A stretch of 64,000 nucleotides of DNA from Chitinophagaceae bacterium LGM1 (lineage in GTDB: Bacteria; Bacteroidota; Bacteroidia; Chitinophagales; Chitinophagaceae). The notes under the pieces are model-generated. The model had not been told where the DNA came from, ran no database searches, and worked only from the letters and a program-made list of their open reading frames with translations. Shown in pieces: positions 1 through 8,673 of the stretch. The DNA lies in NCBI GenBank assembly GCA_018604165.1, contig CP075895.1, positions 1,511,501 to 1,575,500 on the forward strand. Reading direction: 5' to 3'. Made by a program: the position numbers and the translations under genes. The first letter of the stretch is position 1. The number at the start of each line of letters is the position of its first letter.

Positions 1-1
1 G

Positions 2-382
2 CATTACGATTATGTGGTTGAAGCAATAGATAGCATAACACCCAAAGTTACTTTCATCAAAGCGGCACATGCTAAAGGCTTACGCATTGTAAGTTCTATG
101 GGTGCAGGTGCCAAACTCGACCCGACACAACTACGTGTTGTAGATATTTCTAAAACATACAATTGCCCCTTTGCACAACAAATACGCAAGAAGCTAAAGG
201 AGTCCAATATTCGTAAAGGCATCAAAGTAGTATTCTCGCCCGAAGAACCAATCAAAGAATCGTTGATGTTGACAGATGGCAGCAATTTCAAAAAATCAGC
301 TTATGGTACTATCTCTTATCTGCCCGCTACATTCGGTGCATGTATTGCATCAGTCGCTATCAGAGATCTGATGGAAGGGTAG
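2..382 (+). CDS. tcdA: tRNA threonylcarbamoyladenosine dehydratase, C-terminal part (gene cut by window edge)
   Basis: The reading frame is open from the first bases and has no start in the window, so the gene begins upstream. The visible 126 residues match the C-terminal part of the TcdA/CsdL branch of the ThiF/E1 superfamily: a DYVVEAIDS strand, then KAAHAKGLRIVSSMGAGAKL and DPTQLRVVDISKT, and a closing GTISYLPATFGACIASVAI segment. In this family the enzyme uses ATP to cyclise N6-threonylcarbamoyladenosine at position 37 of tRNAs. The ATP-binding Rossmann part lies outside the window. The stop codon directly abuts the stop of the convergent small gene, with no intergenic base. The assignment rests on family resemblance of the C-terminal half only. 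Confidence 0.8.
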   Translation, partial: HYDYVVEAIDSITPKVTFIKAAHAKGLRIVSSMGAGAKLDPTQLRVVDISKTYNCPFAQQIRKKLKESNIRKGIKVVFSPEEPIKESLMLTDGSNFKKSAYGTISYLPATFGACIASVAIRDLMEG

Positions 383-583
383 TTAGTCCCTTTTCCTTTT
401 TGTAAATACTGTTCTATCCAAAGGAGTAGCGTTGGTAGTGCCATAGAATTGATTAATAAGATAGAAGCCCGCTTCCAATCTTTCACGCACACTTTTTGTC
501 CGCCAATAAGCTACATGGTTATCCGCTTCTTTGGCTGTACTGGCTTTGAAAGCCGTTTTGTCAAGCCGAAACTTGTTTTCCAT
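383..583 (-). CDS. small protein of unknown function with paired LDKTAF/LDRTVF motifs (66 aa)
   Basis: A 66-residue basic protein starting MENKFRLDKTAF and ending LDRTVFTKRKRD. I chose the ATG at 583 because a longer frame to 637 would start inside the intrinsic terminator that follows the aconitase gene. Similar-looking short proteins are, from memory, widespread in Bacteroidota and carry a 'DKTxF' stretch at each end, with a middle segment like the KEADNHVAYWRTKSVRERLE seen here. I do not know a function. There is no signal peptide or membrane segment, and the charge suggests a soluble or nucleic-acid-associated protein. Its stop is immediately adjacent to the tcdA stop on the other strand. 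Confidence 0.6.
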   Translation of the reverse strand: MENKFRLDKTAFKASTAKEADNHVAYWRTKSVRERLEAGFYLINQFYGTTNATPLDRTVFTKRKRD

Positions 584-600
584 ACATGCAAAATACAATA

Positions 601-630
601 AAAAAGAGAGCCATAAAGCTCTCTTTTTTA
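601..630 (-). terminator. intrinsic terminator after the aconitase gene
   Basis: An 11-bp perfect inverted repeat (601-611 with 618-628, loop CATAAA) made of an A/G-rich arm and its complement. Read on the minus strand it is followed by TTTTTTATTG. It lies about 20 bases after the aconitase stop. The symmetry could also stop plus-strand transcription. Confidence 0.8.
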
Positions 631-648
631 TAAACAAGTTGATAATTA

Positions 649-2913
649 TTACTTAGCAAACTCAGCACGGATAACATTCAATGCGCCACCTGCTTTAAAC
701 CATTCAATTTGTTGTGCATTATATGTATGGTTCAGCATGATTTCATCTACACTACCATCTGTATGATGCAGTATCATACTAAGTGGTGTGCCTTCTTTGA
801 AATCTGTAAGACCTAATATGTCTATGATATCATCTTCCTGCACTTTGTCATAGTCTGCTTTGTCTGCAAATGTCAGTGCAAGCATGCCTTGTTTTTTCAG
901 GTTCGTTTCGTGTATGCGTGCGAAGCTCTTCACTACAATAGCACGTACACCCAAGTGGCGTGGCTCCATTGCAGCATGTTCGCGAGAGCTACCTTCACCA
1001 TAGTTTTCATCACCAACTACTATACTGCCAATGCTTTGTGCTTTGTATGCACGTTGTACAGCTGGCACTTCACCATATTCACCAGTCAGTTGGTTTTTTA
1101 CTTTATTGGTTTCGTTGTTATAAGCATTTATAGCACCAATCAACATATTGTTAGAGATATTGTCGAGGTGGCCACGGAACTTCAACCAAGGGCCTGCCAT
1201 AGATATATGGTCGGTAGTACACTTACCGAATGCTTTTATCAACAGCTTCAAGCCATGCAGATTAGTACCTTCCCATGCAGCGAAAGGTGCTAACAGTTGC
1301 AGACGATTACTTTCAGGGCTTACTTTTACTTCTACTTTGCTGCCATCTTCTGCAGGTGCTTGATAGCCTGCATCTTCTACCGCAAATCCTTTCGACGGCA
1401 ATTCAAAACCTGTTGGTTCTGCCAGCATCACTTCTTCACCTTTTTCGTTAACCAGTTTGTCTTTCAAAGGGTTGAAAGTCAGTTTGCCTGATATAGCAAA
1501 TGCTGTAACGATTTCTGGAGAGGCAACGAATGCGTGTGTAGAGGCAAAGCCGTCGTTACGTTTTGCAAAGTTGCGGTTGAATGATGTAACGATGGTGTTC
1601 TTACGGTTAGGGTCGTCTATATGGCGAGCCCACTGGCCTATACAAGGACCACAGGCATTTGCCAATACCACGCCACCCATTTTATCAAACGTATTCAGGA
1701 AACCATCGCGCTCTATGGTAAAGCGTACCATTTCCGAACCTGGTGTAATGGTGTATTCACTTTTCGCTTTCAGGCCTTTTGCCATGGCATCTTCTGCAAT
1801 AGAAGCCGCACGAGAAATATCTTCGTATGACGAGTTGGTACAAGAGCCAATCAAGGCAACTTCTACATCTTCAGGCCAGCCGTTTTGTTTAGCTACCTCA
1901 GCCATTTTGCTGATGGGGGTAGCCAAGTCTGGTGTGAATGGTCCGTTTACATAAGGCTCCAGTTCGTCCAGGTTTATTTCTATCAGTTGGTCGTAATATT
2001 TAGCTGGGTCTGCATATACTTCAGCATCCGGGCGCAGGTGTTCTTTCACACCATTTGCCAATTCTGCCACATCTGCACGGGCAGTGCCACGCAGGTAGTC
2101 TGCCATTTTCTCATCGTATGCAAATAGCGAGCAAGTAGCACCAATCTCTGCACCCATGTTACAGATAGTGCCTTTACCCGTTGCGCTGAGGCTATCCGCA
2201 CCATCGCCAAAGTATTCAACAATAGCACCTGTACCACCTTTTACAGTAAGGATACCAGCCACTTTCAGGATAACGTCTTTAGCACTTGTCCAGCCATTCA
2301 TACGTCCTGTCAGTTTCACGCCTATCAGTTTAGGCATTTTCAGTTCCCAAGGCAGGCCTGCCATTACATCCACCGCATCAGCACCACCTACACCAATAGC
2401 TATCATACCCAAACCACCCGCGTTAGGTGTATGGCTGTCTGTACCTATCATCATACCACCGGGAAAGGCATAGTTTTCCAACACAACCTGATGAATGATA
2501 CCCGCACCCGGTTTCCAAAAACCGATACCGTATTTATCTGATATAGAAGCAAGAAAATCGTACACTTCTTTGTTTGTCTCATTAGCTGTGGCAAGGTCTT
2601 GTACCGCACCTGTCTTGGCTTGTATCAAGTGGTCGCAGTGAACAGAACTGGGTACGGCTACTTTCGCACGTCCGCAAGTCATAAACTGTAACAGTGCCAT
2701 TTGCGCTGTAGCATCTTGCATGGCTACACGGTCTGGCGAAAAGTTTACGTAGTCTTTACCGCGTGTGTATGCATGGGCTGTTTTATCGTAAGCATGTGCA
2801 TACAGTATTTTTTCTGCCAATGTAAGTGGGTGTCCCAACATGGTGCGCGCTGCTGCTACTTTACCGGGCAATTCGCTGTAAACACGTTGGATAAGATCAA
2901 GATCAAAAGCCAT
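649..2913 (-). CDS. acn: aconitate hydratase (aconitase), mitochondrial-type
   Basis: This 754-residue protein is a full-length aconitase of the mitochondrial type, which interconverts citrate and isocitrate in the TCA cycle in the cytoplasm. The iron-sulfur cluster ligands are visible as the SCTNSS cysteine near residue 358 and the ACGPCIGQW pair near 421 and 424. The substrate-binding segment [11 protein letters not shown] and the C-terminal swivel-domain segment [18 protein letters not shown] are both present. The N-terminus [12 protein letters not shown] has no presequence. The gene stands alone, followed by a strong terminator. Upstream on the minus strand is a TAACTTCG sequence close to the Bacteroidota TAnnTTTG box, a weak promoter candidate. 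The enzyme identity is secure; the symbol is generic because acnA/acnB naming does not map cleanly onto this subfamily. Confidence 0.95.
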   Translation of the reverse strand: MAFDLDLIQRVYSELPGKVAAARTMLGHPLTLAEKILYAHAYDKTAHAYTRGKDYVNFSPDRVAMQDATAQMALLQFMTCGRAKVAVPSSVHCDHLIQAKTGAVQDLATANETNKEVYDFLASISDKYGIGFWKPGAGIIHQVVLENYAFPGGMMIGTDSHTPNAGGLGMIAIGVGGADAVDVMAGLPWELKMPKLIGVKLTGRMNGWTSAKDVILKVAGILTVKGGTGAIVEYFGDGADSLSATGKGTICNMGAEIGATCSLFAYDEKMADYLRGTARADVAELANGVKEHLRPDAEVYADPAKYYDQLIEINLDELEPYVNGPFTPDLATPISKMAEVAKQNGWPEDVEVALIGSCTNSSYEDISRAASIAEDAMAKGLKAKSEYTITPGSEMVRFTIERDGFLNTFDKMGGVVLANACGPCIGQWARHIDDPNRKNTIVTSFNRNFAKRNDGFASTHAFVASPEIVTAFAISGKLTFNPLKDKLVNEKGEEVMLAEPTGFELPSKGFAVEDAGYQAPAEDGSKVEVKVSPESNRLQLLAPFAAWEGTNLHGLKLLIKAFGKCTTDHISMAGPWLKFRGHLDNISNNMLIGAINAYNNETNKVKNQLTGEYGEVPAVQRAYKAQSIGSIVVGDENYGEGSSREHAAMEPRHLGVRAIVVKSFARIHETNLKKQGMLALTFADKADYDKVQEDDIIDILGLTDFKEGTPLSMILHHTDGSVDEIMLNHTYNAQQIEWFKAGGALNVIRAEFAK

Positions 2914-3125
2914 TGCTTAAACTATATTTTTGAATTGTTAGAGGTTAAAAAGACGTCGCGAAGTTACCGAAAATGACACATAATAGAAAGTGAAAAAATG
3001 CATTATCAGACAGGATGTATATATCGGATTATTTCATTTGTATATTGTCGACGAGGAATATTACAGGATATATCTGTATTTTCGGCAAAGTATAGAGATA
3101 GGGATTGAGTCTTAAAAGTATGGAT

Positions 3126-3635
3126 ATGAAAAAAATATTATTGGTTCTCTTGACTTTGGTATTTGTAGGCGATGTGGTATATGCACAGACGAGTAATCGG
3201 AAGGGTAGGCGTACTGTCATAAAAGCTAAACCAGTTGTACGGAAAGATACCGTAGTCGCCGCAGCGCCCGCCAAGTGGGATAGTACCATGTGTTTCCCAT
3301 TAAGTGCTGATAAAAACTATAGCTTGTACGATTATGTAATATATCTGGACGATGAGCGAGTTATAAAACGTTTCAAGCCATTTTTCGACAAGCACAAATA
3401 CAAATTCAGCGGCTATGTGTGGGAAGCCCTGCTGAAAGACATGCTGGCAGATGCCGATAAAGAAATAAGCAGTAATGCAGTAATACGAAGCGAAAGCAAT
3501 GCAGTGATGATAAATATTACCAAGTATCAGAACATCAAGAAGTTTCCTGAGTATATGTGCCGTATTTTCTCCAACCTAACAAAATTCAACGAATACCTGC
3601 AAAAAGCCAATAGGGCTAAGATGCCCCAGTATTAG
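3126..3635 (+). CDS. secreted protein of unknown function
   Basis: About 169 residues beginning with a clear signal peptide (MKKILLVLLTLVFVGDVVYA, cleavage expected before QTSN). The mature N-terminus is basic and Lys/Arg-rich up to about residue 45, and the rest is a compact charged domain with segments such as SLYDYVIYLDDERVIKRF and PEYMCRIFSNLTKFNEYL. I do not recognise the family. An in-frame TTG at 3105 and an ATG at 3120 are possible alternative starts; the ATG at 3126 gives the most typical signal peptide. It is transcribed away from the aconitase gene and ends before a bidirectional terminator shared with the glutamate dehydrogenase gene. Confidence 0.65.
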   Translation: MKKILLVLLTLVFVGDVVYAQTSNRKGRRTVIKAKPVVRKDTVVAAAPAKWDSTMCFPLSADKNYSLYDYVIYLDDERVIKRFKPFFDKHKYKFSGYVWEALLKDMLADADKEISSNAVIRSESNAVMINITKYQNIKKFPEYMCRIFSNLTKFNEYLQKANRAKMPQY

Positions 3636-3655
3636 TACAGAATTACCCAAAACTA

Positions 3656-3684
3656 AAACGCCCCTGCAAGCAGCAGGGGCGTTT
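3656..3684. terminator. bidirectional intrinsic terminator
   Basis: A 12-bp GC-rich perfect stem (arms 3656-3667 and 3673-3684, AAACGCCCCTGC and its complement) with a 5-base loop. It sits between the convergent secreted-protein gene and the glutamate dehydrogenase gene, with T residues at the end of each arm, so it can serve both. Confidence 0.8.
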
Positions 3685-3707
3685 GTATGCAGTGTCTGTA
3701 ATATCTG

Positions 3708-5141
3708 CTATGGGAAGATGCCCAGTTCTTCATAAGCAACGCCTACTTTGTTGATGGCAACGATGAAAGCAGCAGTACGCATATCATTCATCTTATGCTC
3801 ACGCATGGTATCGCGTATCTCGTGGAAAGAACCAATCATGGTATCTTCCAAGCCAGAGTAAACCAAGTCAACCTCGTCTGGGCCATGTAATAATTGCCTG
3901 CGCTCTATTTCCGATACTTTCTTACCCGTCAGGCTTTCTACTGTTTCCAGTATGCTGGTATTCTGGTTTTCGCTGAAGCGTTTTTCCATACGGCCATAGC
4001 GCACGTGGCTCAGGTTTTTCAACCATTCAAAGTAAGATACCGTAACACCACCTGCGTTCAGGTACATATCAGGAACTATTATTACGCCTTTTGCTAACAG
4101 TATTTCGTCAGCTTCTGGTGTCAATGGACCATTCGCACCTTCGCCTATTATTTTAGCTTTTATGCGGTCTGCATTGTCTGCATTGATAACGTTTTCCAAC
4201 GCGGCAGGTATCAGTATATCGCAGTCTTGTTCAATAACGTCAAAACCGTTTTTAAAATCTGTAGCACCCGGGAAGCCCAGTATAGAGCCTGTAGCTTTGC
4301 GATGAGCCACAACAGCTTCCAGATCTAGCCCGTTAGCATTGTAGATACCACCTTCGTATTCTGCCAAGCCTACTATTTTAGAACCACCCTCGTGGAAGAA
4401 TTTAGCAGCATGGTAGCCCACGTTACCCAAACCTTGCACTATTACTTTTTTATCTTTCACACCTGTTGTTAGGCCCAAGCGGTCCATATCTTCTTTTACG
4501 TTGCACAGCTCGCGTATGCCGTAGAACACACCAAGACCTGTAGCTTCTGTACGGCCACGTACACCGCCTTGGCTCACTGGCTTACCAGTTACGCAACCCA
4601 TAGCATCTACTTCGCCCGGCTTCAATGAAGCATAGGTATCTACTATCCAGCTCATTTCGCGCGCGCCTGTACCATAATCTGGTGCAGGTACGTCAATGCC
4701 GGGGCCTATAAAGTTTTTCTTCACCAGTTCAGAAGCATAACGGCGTGTTATCTTCTCCAGTTCAAATACAGTATAGTTTTTAGGATTGATTTTGATACCA
4801 CCTTTACCACCACCAAATGGTACGTTTACGATGGCGCATTTGTACGTCATCAGCGCAGCCAATGCCATCACCTCATCCTGGTTTACATCCATGCTGTAAC
4901 GGATACCACCCTTACATGGCAGCTTGTGGTGAGAGTGTTGCACACGGTAAGCTTCTATCACCTCTATTTTGTCGCCGATACGCACCGGGAACTTCATTTG
5001 ATAAATAGAGTTACAAGCTTTGATTTGCTCCAATATACCTTTTTCAAATCGGGTGTATGTAGCCGCTTTGTCGAAGTTGCGTTCTACACCCTGAAAGAAG
5101 CTGTAATGCTTTGGCGTTGTCTCAGTAGCTGTTGCTGCCAT
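3708..5141 (-). CDS. gdhA: Glu/Leu/Phe/Val dehydrogenase family, probably glutamate dehydrogenase
   Basis: A 477-residue cytoplasmic enzyme of the Glu/Leu/Phe/Val dehydrogenase superfamily, which links 2-oxoglutarate plus ammonia to glutamate. The N-terminal domain has [19 protein letters not shown] and the glycine-rich [10 protein letters not shown] near residue 110, with the catalytic lysine region. [14 protein letters not shown] follows. The NAD(P) Rossmann domain shows [10 protein letters not shown] near residue 239 and [12 protein letters not shown]. The length (about 480) and the extended C-terminus after [15 protein letters not shown] suit a Bacteroidota glutamate dehydrogenase rather than a leucine or phenylalanine dehydrogenase (about 360). 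It lies 33 bases after ccmD on the same strand, so it may be partly co-transcribed with the ccm genes. The cofactor (NADH or NADPH) cannot be judged by eye. Confidence 0.9.
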   Translation of the reverse strand: MAATATETTPKHYSFFQGVERNFDKAATYTRFEKGILEQIKACNSIYQMKFPVRIGDKIEVIEAYRVQHSHHKLPCKGGIRYSMDVNQDEVMALAALMTYKCAIVNVPFGGGKGGIKINPKNYTVFELEKITRRYASELVKKNFIGPGIDVPAPDYGTGAREMSWIVDTYASLKPGEVDAMGCVTGKPVSQGGVRGRTEATGLGVFYGIRELCNVKEDMDRLGLTTGVKDKKVIVQGLGNVGYHAAKFFHEGGSKIVGLAEYEGGIYNANGLDLEAVVAHRKATGSILGFPGATDFKNGFDVIEQDCDILIPAALENVINADNADRIKAKIIGEGANGPLTPEADEILLAKGVIIVPDMYLNAGGVTVSYFEWLKNLSHVRYGRMEKRFSENQNTSILETVESLTGKKVSEIERRQLLHGPDEVDLVYSGLEDTMIGSFHEIRDTMREHKMNDMRTAAFIVAINKVGVAYEELGIFP

Positions 5142-5174
5142 ATTGATGTTTAATTATTAATAAATAGGATAATA

Positions 5175-5381
5175 TTAATTTTCTTTTTCCAGTTTGCTGA
5201 TTTTGCGGTCGAGGCGCACCAAGTATGCAATAATCCCCGCAAAGATAGTGGCTAATACTAAAACCACAACGTATATTTTACCATCTGCGCGCATCTTATC
5301 AGCCATTTCAGGAGCGTTTTCCTGTGCTTGTGCAGCAAGCGTAGTAATGAGTAAAATAAATAATATAGATAGTTTCTGCAT
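5175..5381 (-). CDS. ccmD: CcmD-family small membrane protein
   Basis: A 68-residue protein with an N-terminal signal-like hydrophobic stretch ending in AAQAQ, a short periplasmic part (ENAPEMADKMRADGKIY), one membrane helix (VVVLVLATIFAGIIAYLV) and a charged tail RLDRKISKLEKEN. This is the layout of Bacteroidota CcmD-like proteins. In the classical system CcmD helps release haem-loaded CcmE from the CcmABC complex. The position, 11 bases after ccmC, supports the assignment. The sequence is too short for similarity alone to be decisive. Confidence 0.75.
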   Translation of the reverse strand: MQKLSILFILLITTLAAQAQENAPEMADKMRADGKIYVVVLVLATIFAGIIAYLVRLDRKISKLEKEN

Positions 5382-5392
5382 GTAGGATAATA

Positions 5393-6064
5393 TTAGAATG
5401 TATTTTCCTTTTTATAGCGTAAAATATTGATACGGGCATGCAAAGTGCTCATCCACATACCTAATAAAAACCAACCGATAACGGCAGGGTAGAAGACAAG
5501 GCGCATACGGCTGTCAAGGTCATATGCATTGAAGCCGGGGTTGCCACCATTGCCGGGGTGCAGCGAATCTACCATGCGGGGTAGTACAAACAGCAGGGGT
5601 ATCATCAAGGCAAAGGCGAAAATATTATATACCGCGGCTATCTTGGCACGTTTTTCTTCGTCCTTAATACCACCGCGCAATATCAGGTAGGCAAAGTAGC
5701 TGAGCATACAGATGGCGGTAGCCAATTGCTTAGGGTCGTTGCTCCATGCCTCTCCCCATGTGTAGGTAGCCCATTCCATACCTGTAACCATACCCAGGCA
5801 GCTAAAGAGTACACCTATTTTCAGGAATGCTACGGCTTTTATATCATACTCCATCTGCTGTTTGCGCAGGTACATCAATGAGTAGTAAAATGAATAGCCA
5901 AACAGCAGCATCATGCCAAACCACATGGGTACGTGGAAGTAGAGGTTGCGCACCGTTTCATTTAATATATGCCTGGCGGGTACGGGTAGTAGCATACCAC
6001 CAATAATGGCATAAGCCAACAGTGCAACACTCAATACCTTCCACCAACTGCTACGCATGGGCAA
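5393..6064 (-). CDS. ccmC: cytochrome c biogenesis haem-handling protein CcmC (CcsA family)
   Basis: A 223-residue polytopic inner-membrane protein with six predicted hydrophobic segments. It carries the tryptophan-rich haem-handling signature in the form TYTWGEAWSNDPKQLAT and conserved histidines, for example in LYFHVPMW. In the CcmABCDE pathway CcmC binds haem at the periplasmic face and presents it to CcmE. It starts ATGCCCATGCGT, so the second ATG at 6058 is equally possible. It follows ccmB by 60 bases. No ccmA is adjacent, so the ATPase of the exporter must be encoded elsewhere. Confidence 0.9.
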   Translation of the reverse strand: MPMRSSWWKVLSVALLAYAIIGGMLLPVPARHILNETVRNLYFHVPMWFGMMLLFGYSFYYSLMYLRKQQMEYDIKAVAFLKIGVLFSCLGMVTGMEWATYTWGEAWSNDPKQLATAICMLSYFAYLILRGGIKDEEKRAKIAAVYNIFAFALMIPLLFVLPRMVDSLHPGNGGNPGFNAYDLDSRMRLVFYPAVIGWFLLGMWMSTLHARINILRYKKENTF

Positions 6065-6124
6065 TCAGAAAATTTTCGCAAATGTAAGGGATAAATTGTC
6101 CGTTACACATTTTCGTTCAAGTAT

Positions 6125-6775
6125 TTACTCCTGCCACAAAAACGGGAATAGAATTAACCCTAATATGACCACCATAACAGCCAATGCCAGCAACACCAGC
6201 ATCAGCAGCCACCAACCCTCTTGGTACACAGGCGTAATGGCAGACAGTGCCAGGTTTTGTAGCATCATCAGCACAGGTATCACCAGCGGGAAGCCCAATA
6301 TAGCCATCAGCGCGGCGTTTTGCTGCGCACGGGCTGCAATGGCAGAGAGGAACGTAAACACGGCAGACAGGCTGATGCTGCCCGCAGCCGTTACACCTAT
6401 AAACACAGCCGTTTGGCTCACAGGGTTGCCCAGCATGATGGTAAATAATGCTAAACTGATGAGGCTGATGCCCAGCATCAACACGATGCTGTATATCATT
6501 TTCGCCAGCAGAAAAGTAGATGGTTTGACGATGGTAAAATAATACCTGAAGCGGTTGGGATGCTCTTGCAAAAAGCTTTTAGCTACTGAGTTGACGGCTA
6601 CAAACAACTGTGTTATCCAAAACAGGGCGTTCCACACTTTCACCTCGGGCTGACCGTTCATTATATATACGGCAAATACGGTAGCACCCACATACAGCAA
6701 CACGCCAAAGAGCGTATGCTTCTGCCGCAATTCTATCAGCAGGTCTTTTTGTATAAGTGTTGCGAGTTGCTTCAT
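6125..6775 (-). CDS. ccmB: haem exporter permease CcmB
   Basis: A 216-residue permease with an N-terminal cytoplasmic segment MKQLATLIQKDLLIELRQKH, typical of CcmB, followed by six hydrophobic helices. CcmB partners with the ATPase CcmA in cytochrome c maturation. It is the first gene of the minus-strand run ccmB-ccmC-ccmD-gdhA. A TACCTTTG box (6786-6793 on the minus strand) ends only 10 bases before the ATG, so the transcript would have a very short 5' leader. No frame damage is seen. Confidence 0.85.
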   Translation of the reverse strand: MKQLATLIQKDLLIELRQKHTLFGVLLYVGATVFAVYIMNGQPEVKVWNALFWITQLFVAVNSVAKSFLQEHPNRFRYYFTIVKPSTFLLAKMIYSIVLMLGISLISLALFTIMLGNPVSQTAVFIGVTAAGSISLSAVFTFLSAIAARAQQNAALMAILGFPLVIPVLMMLQNLALSAITPVYQEGWWLLMLVLLALAVMVVILGLILFPFLWQE

Positions 6776-6785
6776 CTCTGTGTGC

Positions 6786-6793
6786 CAAAGGTA
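6786..6793 (-). promoter_or_regulatory. candidate -7 box (TACCTTTG) for the ccmB operon
   Basis: TACCTTTG on the minus strand matches TAnnTTTG exactly. No TTTG is found at the usual -33 spacing. The box ends 10 bases before the ccmB ATG, implying a near-leaderless mRNA. Confidence 0.4.
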
Positions 6794-6902
6794 AGCGATG
6801 ATTGGCGCATCGTGTATTTATTGTAAATATTTTGCTGTGGTGTGGTATGCCTACATTACAGCAGGGGCAAACAGTTTAGAGAAATTTTTTTTTGAAAATG
6901 AG

Positions 6903-6933
6903 TTTGGATATTCATTGTCGTCCCCTATCTTTG
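6903..6933 (+). promoter_or_regulatory. Bacteroidota-type promoter for tRNA-Gly
   Basis: TTTG at 6903-6906, a 19-base spacer, and TATCTTTG at 6926-6933 match the -33/-7 consensus exactly. The expected start is about 20 bases before the mature tRNA 5' end. Confidence 0.85.
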
Positions 6934-6959
6934 CACTCCCAAAGTTCTTAAAAACACAT

Positions 6960-7032
6960 GCGGAAGTAGCTCAGTTGGTAGAGCATCACCTTGCCAAGGT
7001 GAGGGTCGCGGGTTCGAGTCTCGTCTTCCGCT
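6960..7032 (+). tRNA. tRNA-Gly (anticodon GCC)
   Basis: A 73-base cloverleaf: acceptor arms GCGGAAG and CTTCCGC, a D arm with AGTTGGTAGAGC, anticodon stem TCACC/GGTGA around loop TTGCCAA giving anticodon GCC, T arm GCGGGTTCGAGTCTCGT, and discriminator U. No CCA is encoded. It reads GGC/GGU glycine codons. It lies directly after a consensus promoter. Confidence 0.97.
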
Positions 7033-7036
7033 CTAA

Positions 7037-7070
7037 GAATTCCAAGCCCTTTAGGTTTGGAATTTTTTTT
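7037..7070 (+). terminator. terminator-like hairpin between tRNA-Gly and tRNA-Leu
   Basis: Arms AATTCCAA and TTGGAATT around an 11-base loop, followed by a run of eight T. It has the form of an intrinsic terminator, yet tRNA-Leu follows 24 bases later with no convincing promoter of its own in between. Read-through or processing is therefore possible. Confidence 0.65.
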
Positions 7071-7093
7071 GCTTACATCTACCGTATGCAAAA

Positions 7094-7179
7094 GCCCTGG
7101 TGGTGGAATTGGTAGACGCGCAGGACTTAAAATCCTGTATGCAGCAATGCGTGTGCGGGTTCAAGTCCCGCCCGGGGCA
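7094..7179 (+). tRNA. tRNA-Leu (anticodon TAA)
   Basis: An 86-base class II tRNA: acceptor arms GCCCTGG and CCGGGGC, anticodon stem CAGGA/TCCTG around CTTAAAA with anticodon TAA, a long variable arm (TATGCAGCAATGCGTGT region), T arm GCGGGTTCAAGTCCCGC and discriminator A. No CCA is encoded. It reads UUA, with wobble UUG. It is followed at once by a strong terminator. Confidence 0.97.
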
Positions 7180-7180
7180 C

Positions 7181-7207
7181 AAGCCATCCTTCAGGATGGC
7201 TTTTTTA
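7181..7207 (+). terminator. intrinsic terminator after tRNA-Leu
   Basis: A 10-bp near-perfect stem (AAGCCATCCT and AGGATGGCTT) with a 2-base nominal loop, followed by TTTTTT. It begins two bases after the tRNA. Confidence 0.85.
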
Positions 7208-7380
7208 TTGAAGCTTGGTAAACAGCAATTAATAATCAACAATTACAGTTTTCCTTCATAAAGTAAATAAACAGTAATAGCTGTTATAAATACACGTAAA
7301 ATTGCTGTTATTGTATTGATAAAAAATGACAGACGGGTAACGTATCGGGTTAAAAATCTGCCTATATTACACTTAAAGAA

Positions 7381-8673
7381 ATGAGTATGCGGCTTTTTAC
7401 ATCTCTGTTGTTATTGTGCCTGCTTACTGCCATCACAGCCACTGCTGGCAAAAAAGTGAATGTGCTGTTCATTGGCAACAGCTATACCTACGGCAATAAC
7501 TTGCCACAGATAGTAGCAGACATTGCAAATACATCGGGCGATACAGTTGTATGGGAAATGGAGGCACCTGGTGGCATGACACTAAAGGAACACTTTGAAT
7601 CTAACCCTGCCACACTTACCAAAATAATGAAAGGAGGATGGGACTATGTAGTGCTGCAAGACCAAAGCCAGACACCTGCCCTGCCAAACGATTTTGTGGC
7701 TACAGGCTTCTTTCCCTTCGTACGCAAGCTGGATAGTGTGATTGATAAATACAATCCCTGCGCGCAAACTATCATGTACATGACGTGGGGCCGCAAATAC
7801 AGCGACAACTTATTGTGCCAACAGTACACCATCAACTTTAACTGGCCACACTATTGTAGCTACACGGCTATGGATAGCGTGCTGCACTTGCGCTATATGA
7901 TGGCTGCAGATAGTATAAAAGCTGCTGTATCGCCGGTTGGTGCGGTATGGAGATACATCCGCAAAAACCATACAGGCATTGAATTATACGATGCTGACGA
8001 AAGCCACCCTTCGGCAGCAGGCTCTTATGCAGGGGCGCTCAGCTTTTATACAGCCATGTTCAGGAAAGACCCGACACTCACAAACAGCTACAACTACACG
8101 CTGAATACAACCGATGCCGCCAATATACGGGCAGCAGCAAAAAAAGTAGTGTACGACAGTTTGCTGCACTGGCATATAGGGCAATATGAGTTGGCATCTC
8201 ATTTCACGTATAGTAATGCAGGTCCATTCTTTACGTTTACCAACCTGTCGGTAAATGCAACGAGCTACAAATGGTATTTTGGCGATGGTGACTCATCAAC
8301 ATTGCAAAACCCGGTGCATAACTACAGCAAGGGTTTACATATTGCAATGCTGATTGCTACGAATGCTTCAACCAATTGCAAAGACACCAGTTACAGTAAA
8401 ATATCCGTACCTCTATTAGTTGAGGGTAACAACCACGCAAAAATTGCGATAGATGTGTATCCCAATCCCACAAGTGGTTTATTGCATATCAAGAATAGCA
8501 CACAAGAAAAAATAAAATCCATTCAACTCTATTCTATACAAGGAAGACTTGTGCAGGAATATCCCAATCCGCCTGCCGTCATTGATTTAAGGAGTTTATC
8601 ATCTGGTACATATATGGTGCGCATTCAAACTGCTTCAGGGTTATCATACTATCATACAATCAGTATGCGCTAA
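7381..8673 (+). CDS. secreted SGNH-type hydrolase-like protein with PKD domain and T9SS type A sorting tail
   Basis: A 430-residue exported protein. A signal peptide spans about residues 1-22. The domain that follows begins VNVLFIGNSYTYGNNLPQIV, with the GNSYT block of SGNH/GDSL hydrolases carrying the likely nucleophile serine. Near residue 215 DADESHPSAAGSYAGA resembles block V with a DxxH pair. This suggests an esterase or lipase-like activity on an unknown substrate. Around residues 280-345 is a PKD-type domain (WYFGDGDSSTLQNPVHNYS). The last 75 residues form a type A sorting tail starting IDVYPNPTSG and ending in a T9SS-like strand, so the protein should cross the outer membrane by the type IX system. 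It precedes the giant adhesin on the same strand with about 270 bases between them. Confidence 0.8.
   Translation: MSMRLFTSLLLLCLLTAITATAGKKVNVLFIGNSYTYGNNLPQIVADIANTSGDTVVWEMEAPGGMTLKEHFESNPATLTKIMKGGWDYVVLQDQSQTPALPNDFVATGFFPFVRKLDSVIDKYNPCAQTIMYMTWGRKYSDNLLCQQYTINFNWPHYCSYTAMDSVLHLRYMMAADSIKAAVSPVGAVWRYIRKNHTGIELYDADESHPSAAGSYAGALSFYTAMFRKDPTLTNSYNYTLNTTDAANIRAAAKKVVYDSLLHWHIGQYELASHFTYSNAGPFFTFTNLSVNATSYKWYFGDGDSSTLQNPVHNYSKGLHIAMLIATNASTNCKDTSYSKISVPLLVEGNNHAKIAIDVYPNPTSGLLHIKNSTQEKIKSIQLYSIQGRLVQEYPNPPAVIDLRSLSSGTYMVRIQTASGLSYYHTISMR

Noticed and set aside
889-2473. Long plus-strand frames opposite the aconitase gene
   Set aside because: They have no family similarity, start without context and mirror the codon pattern of the strongly supported gene on the other strand.
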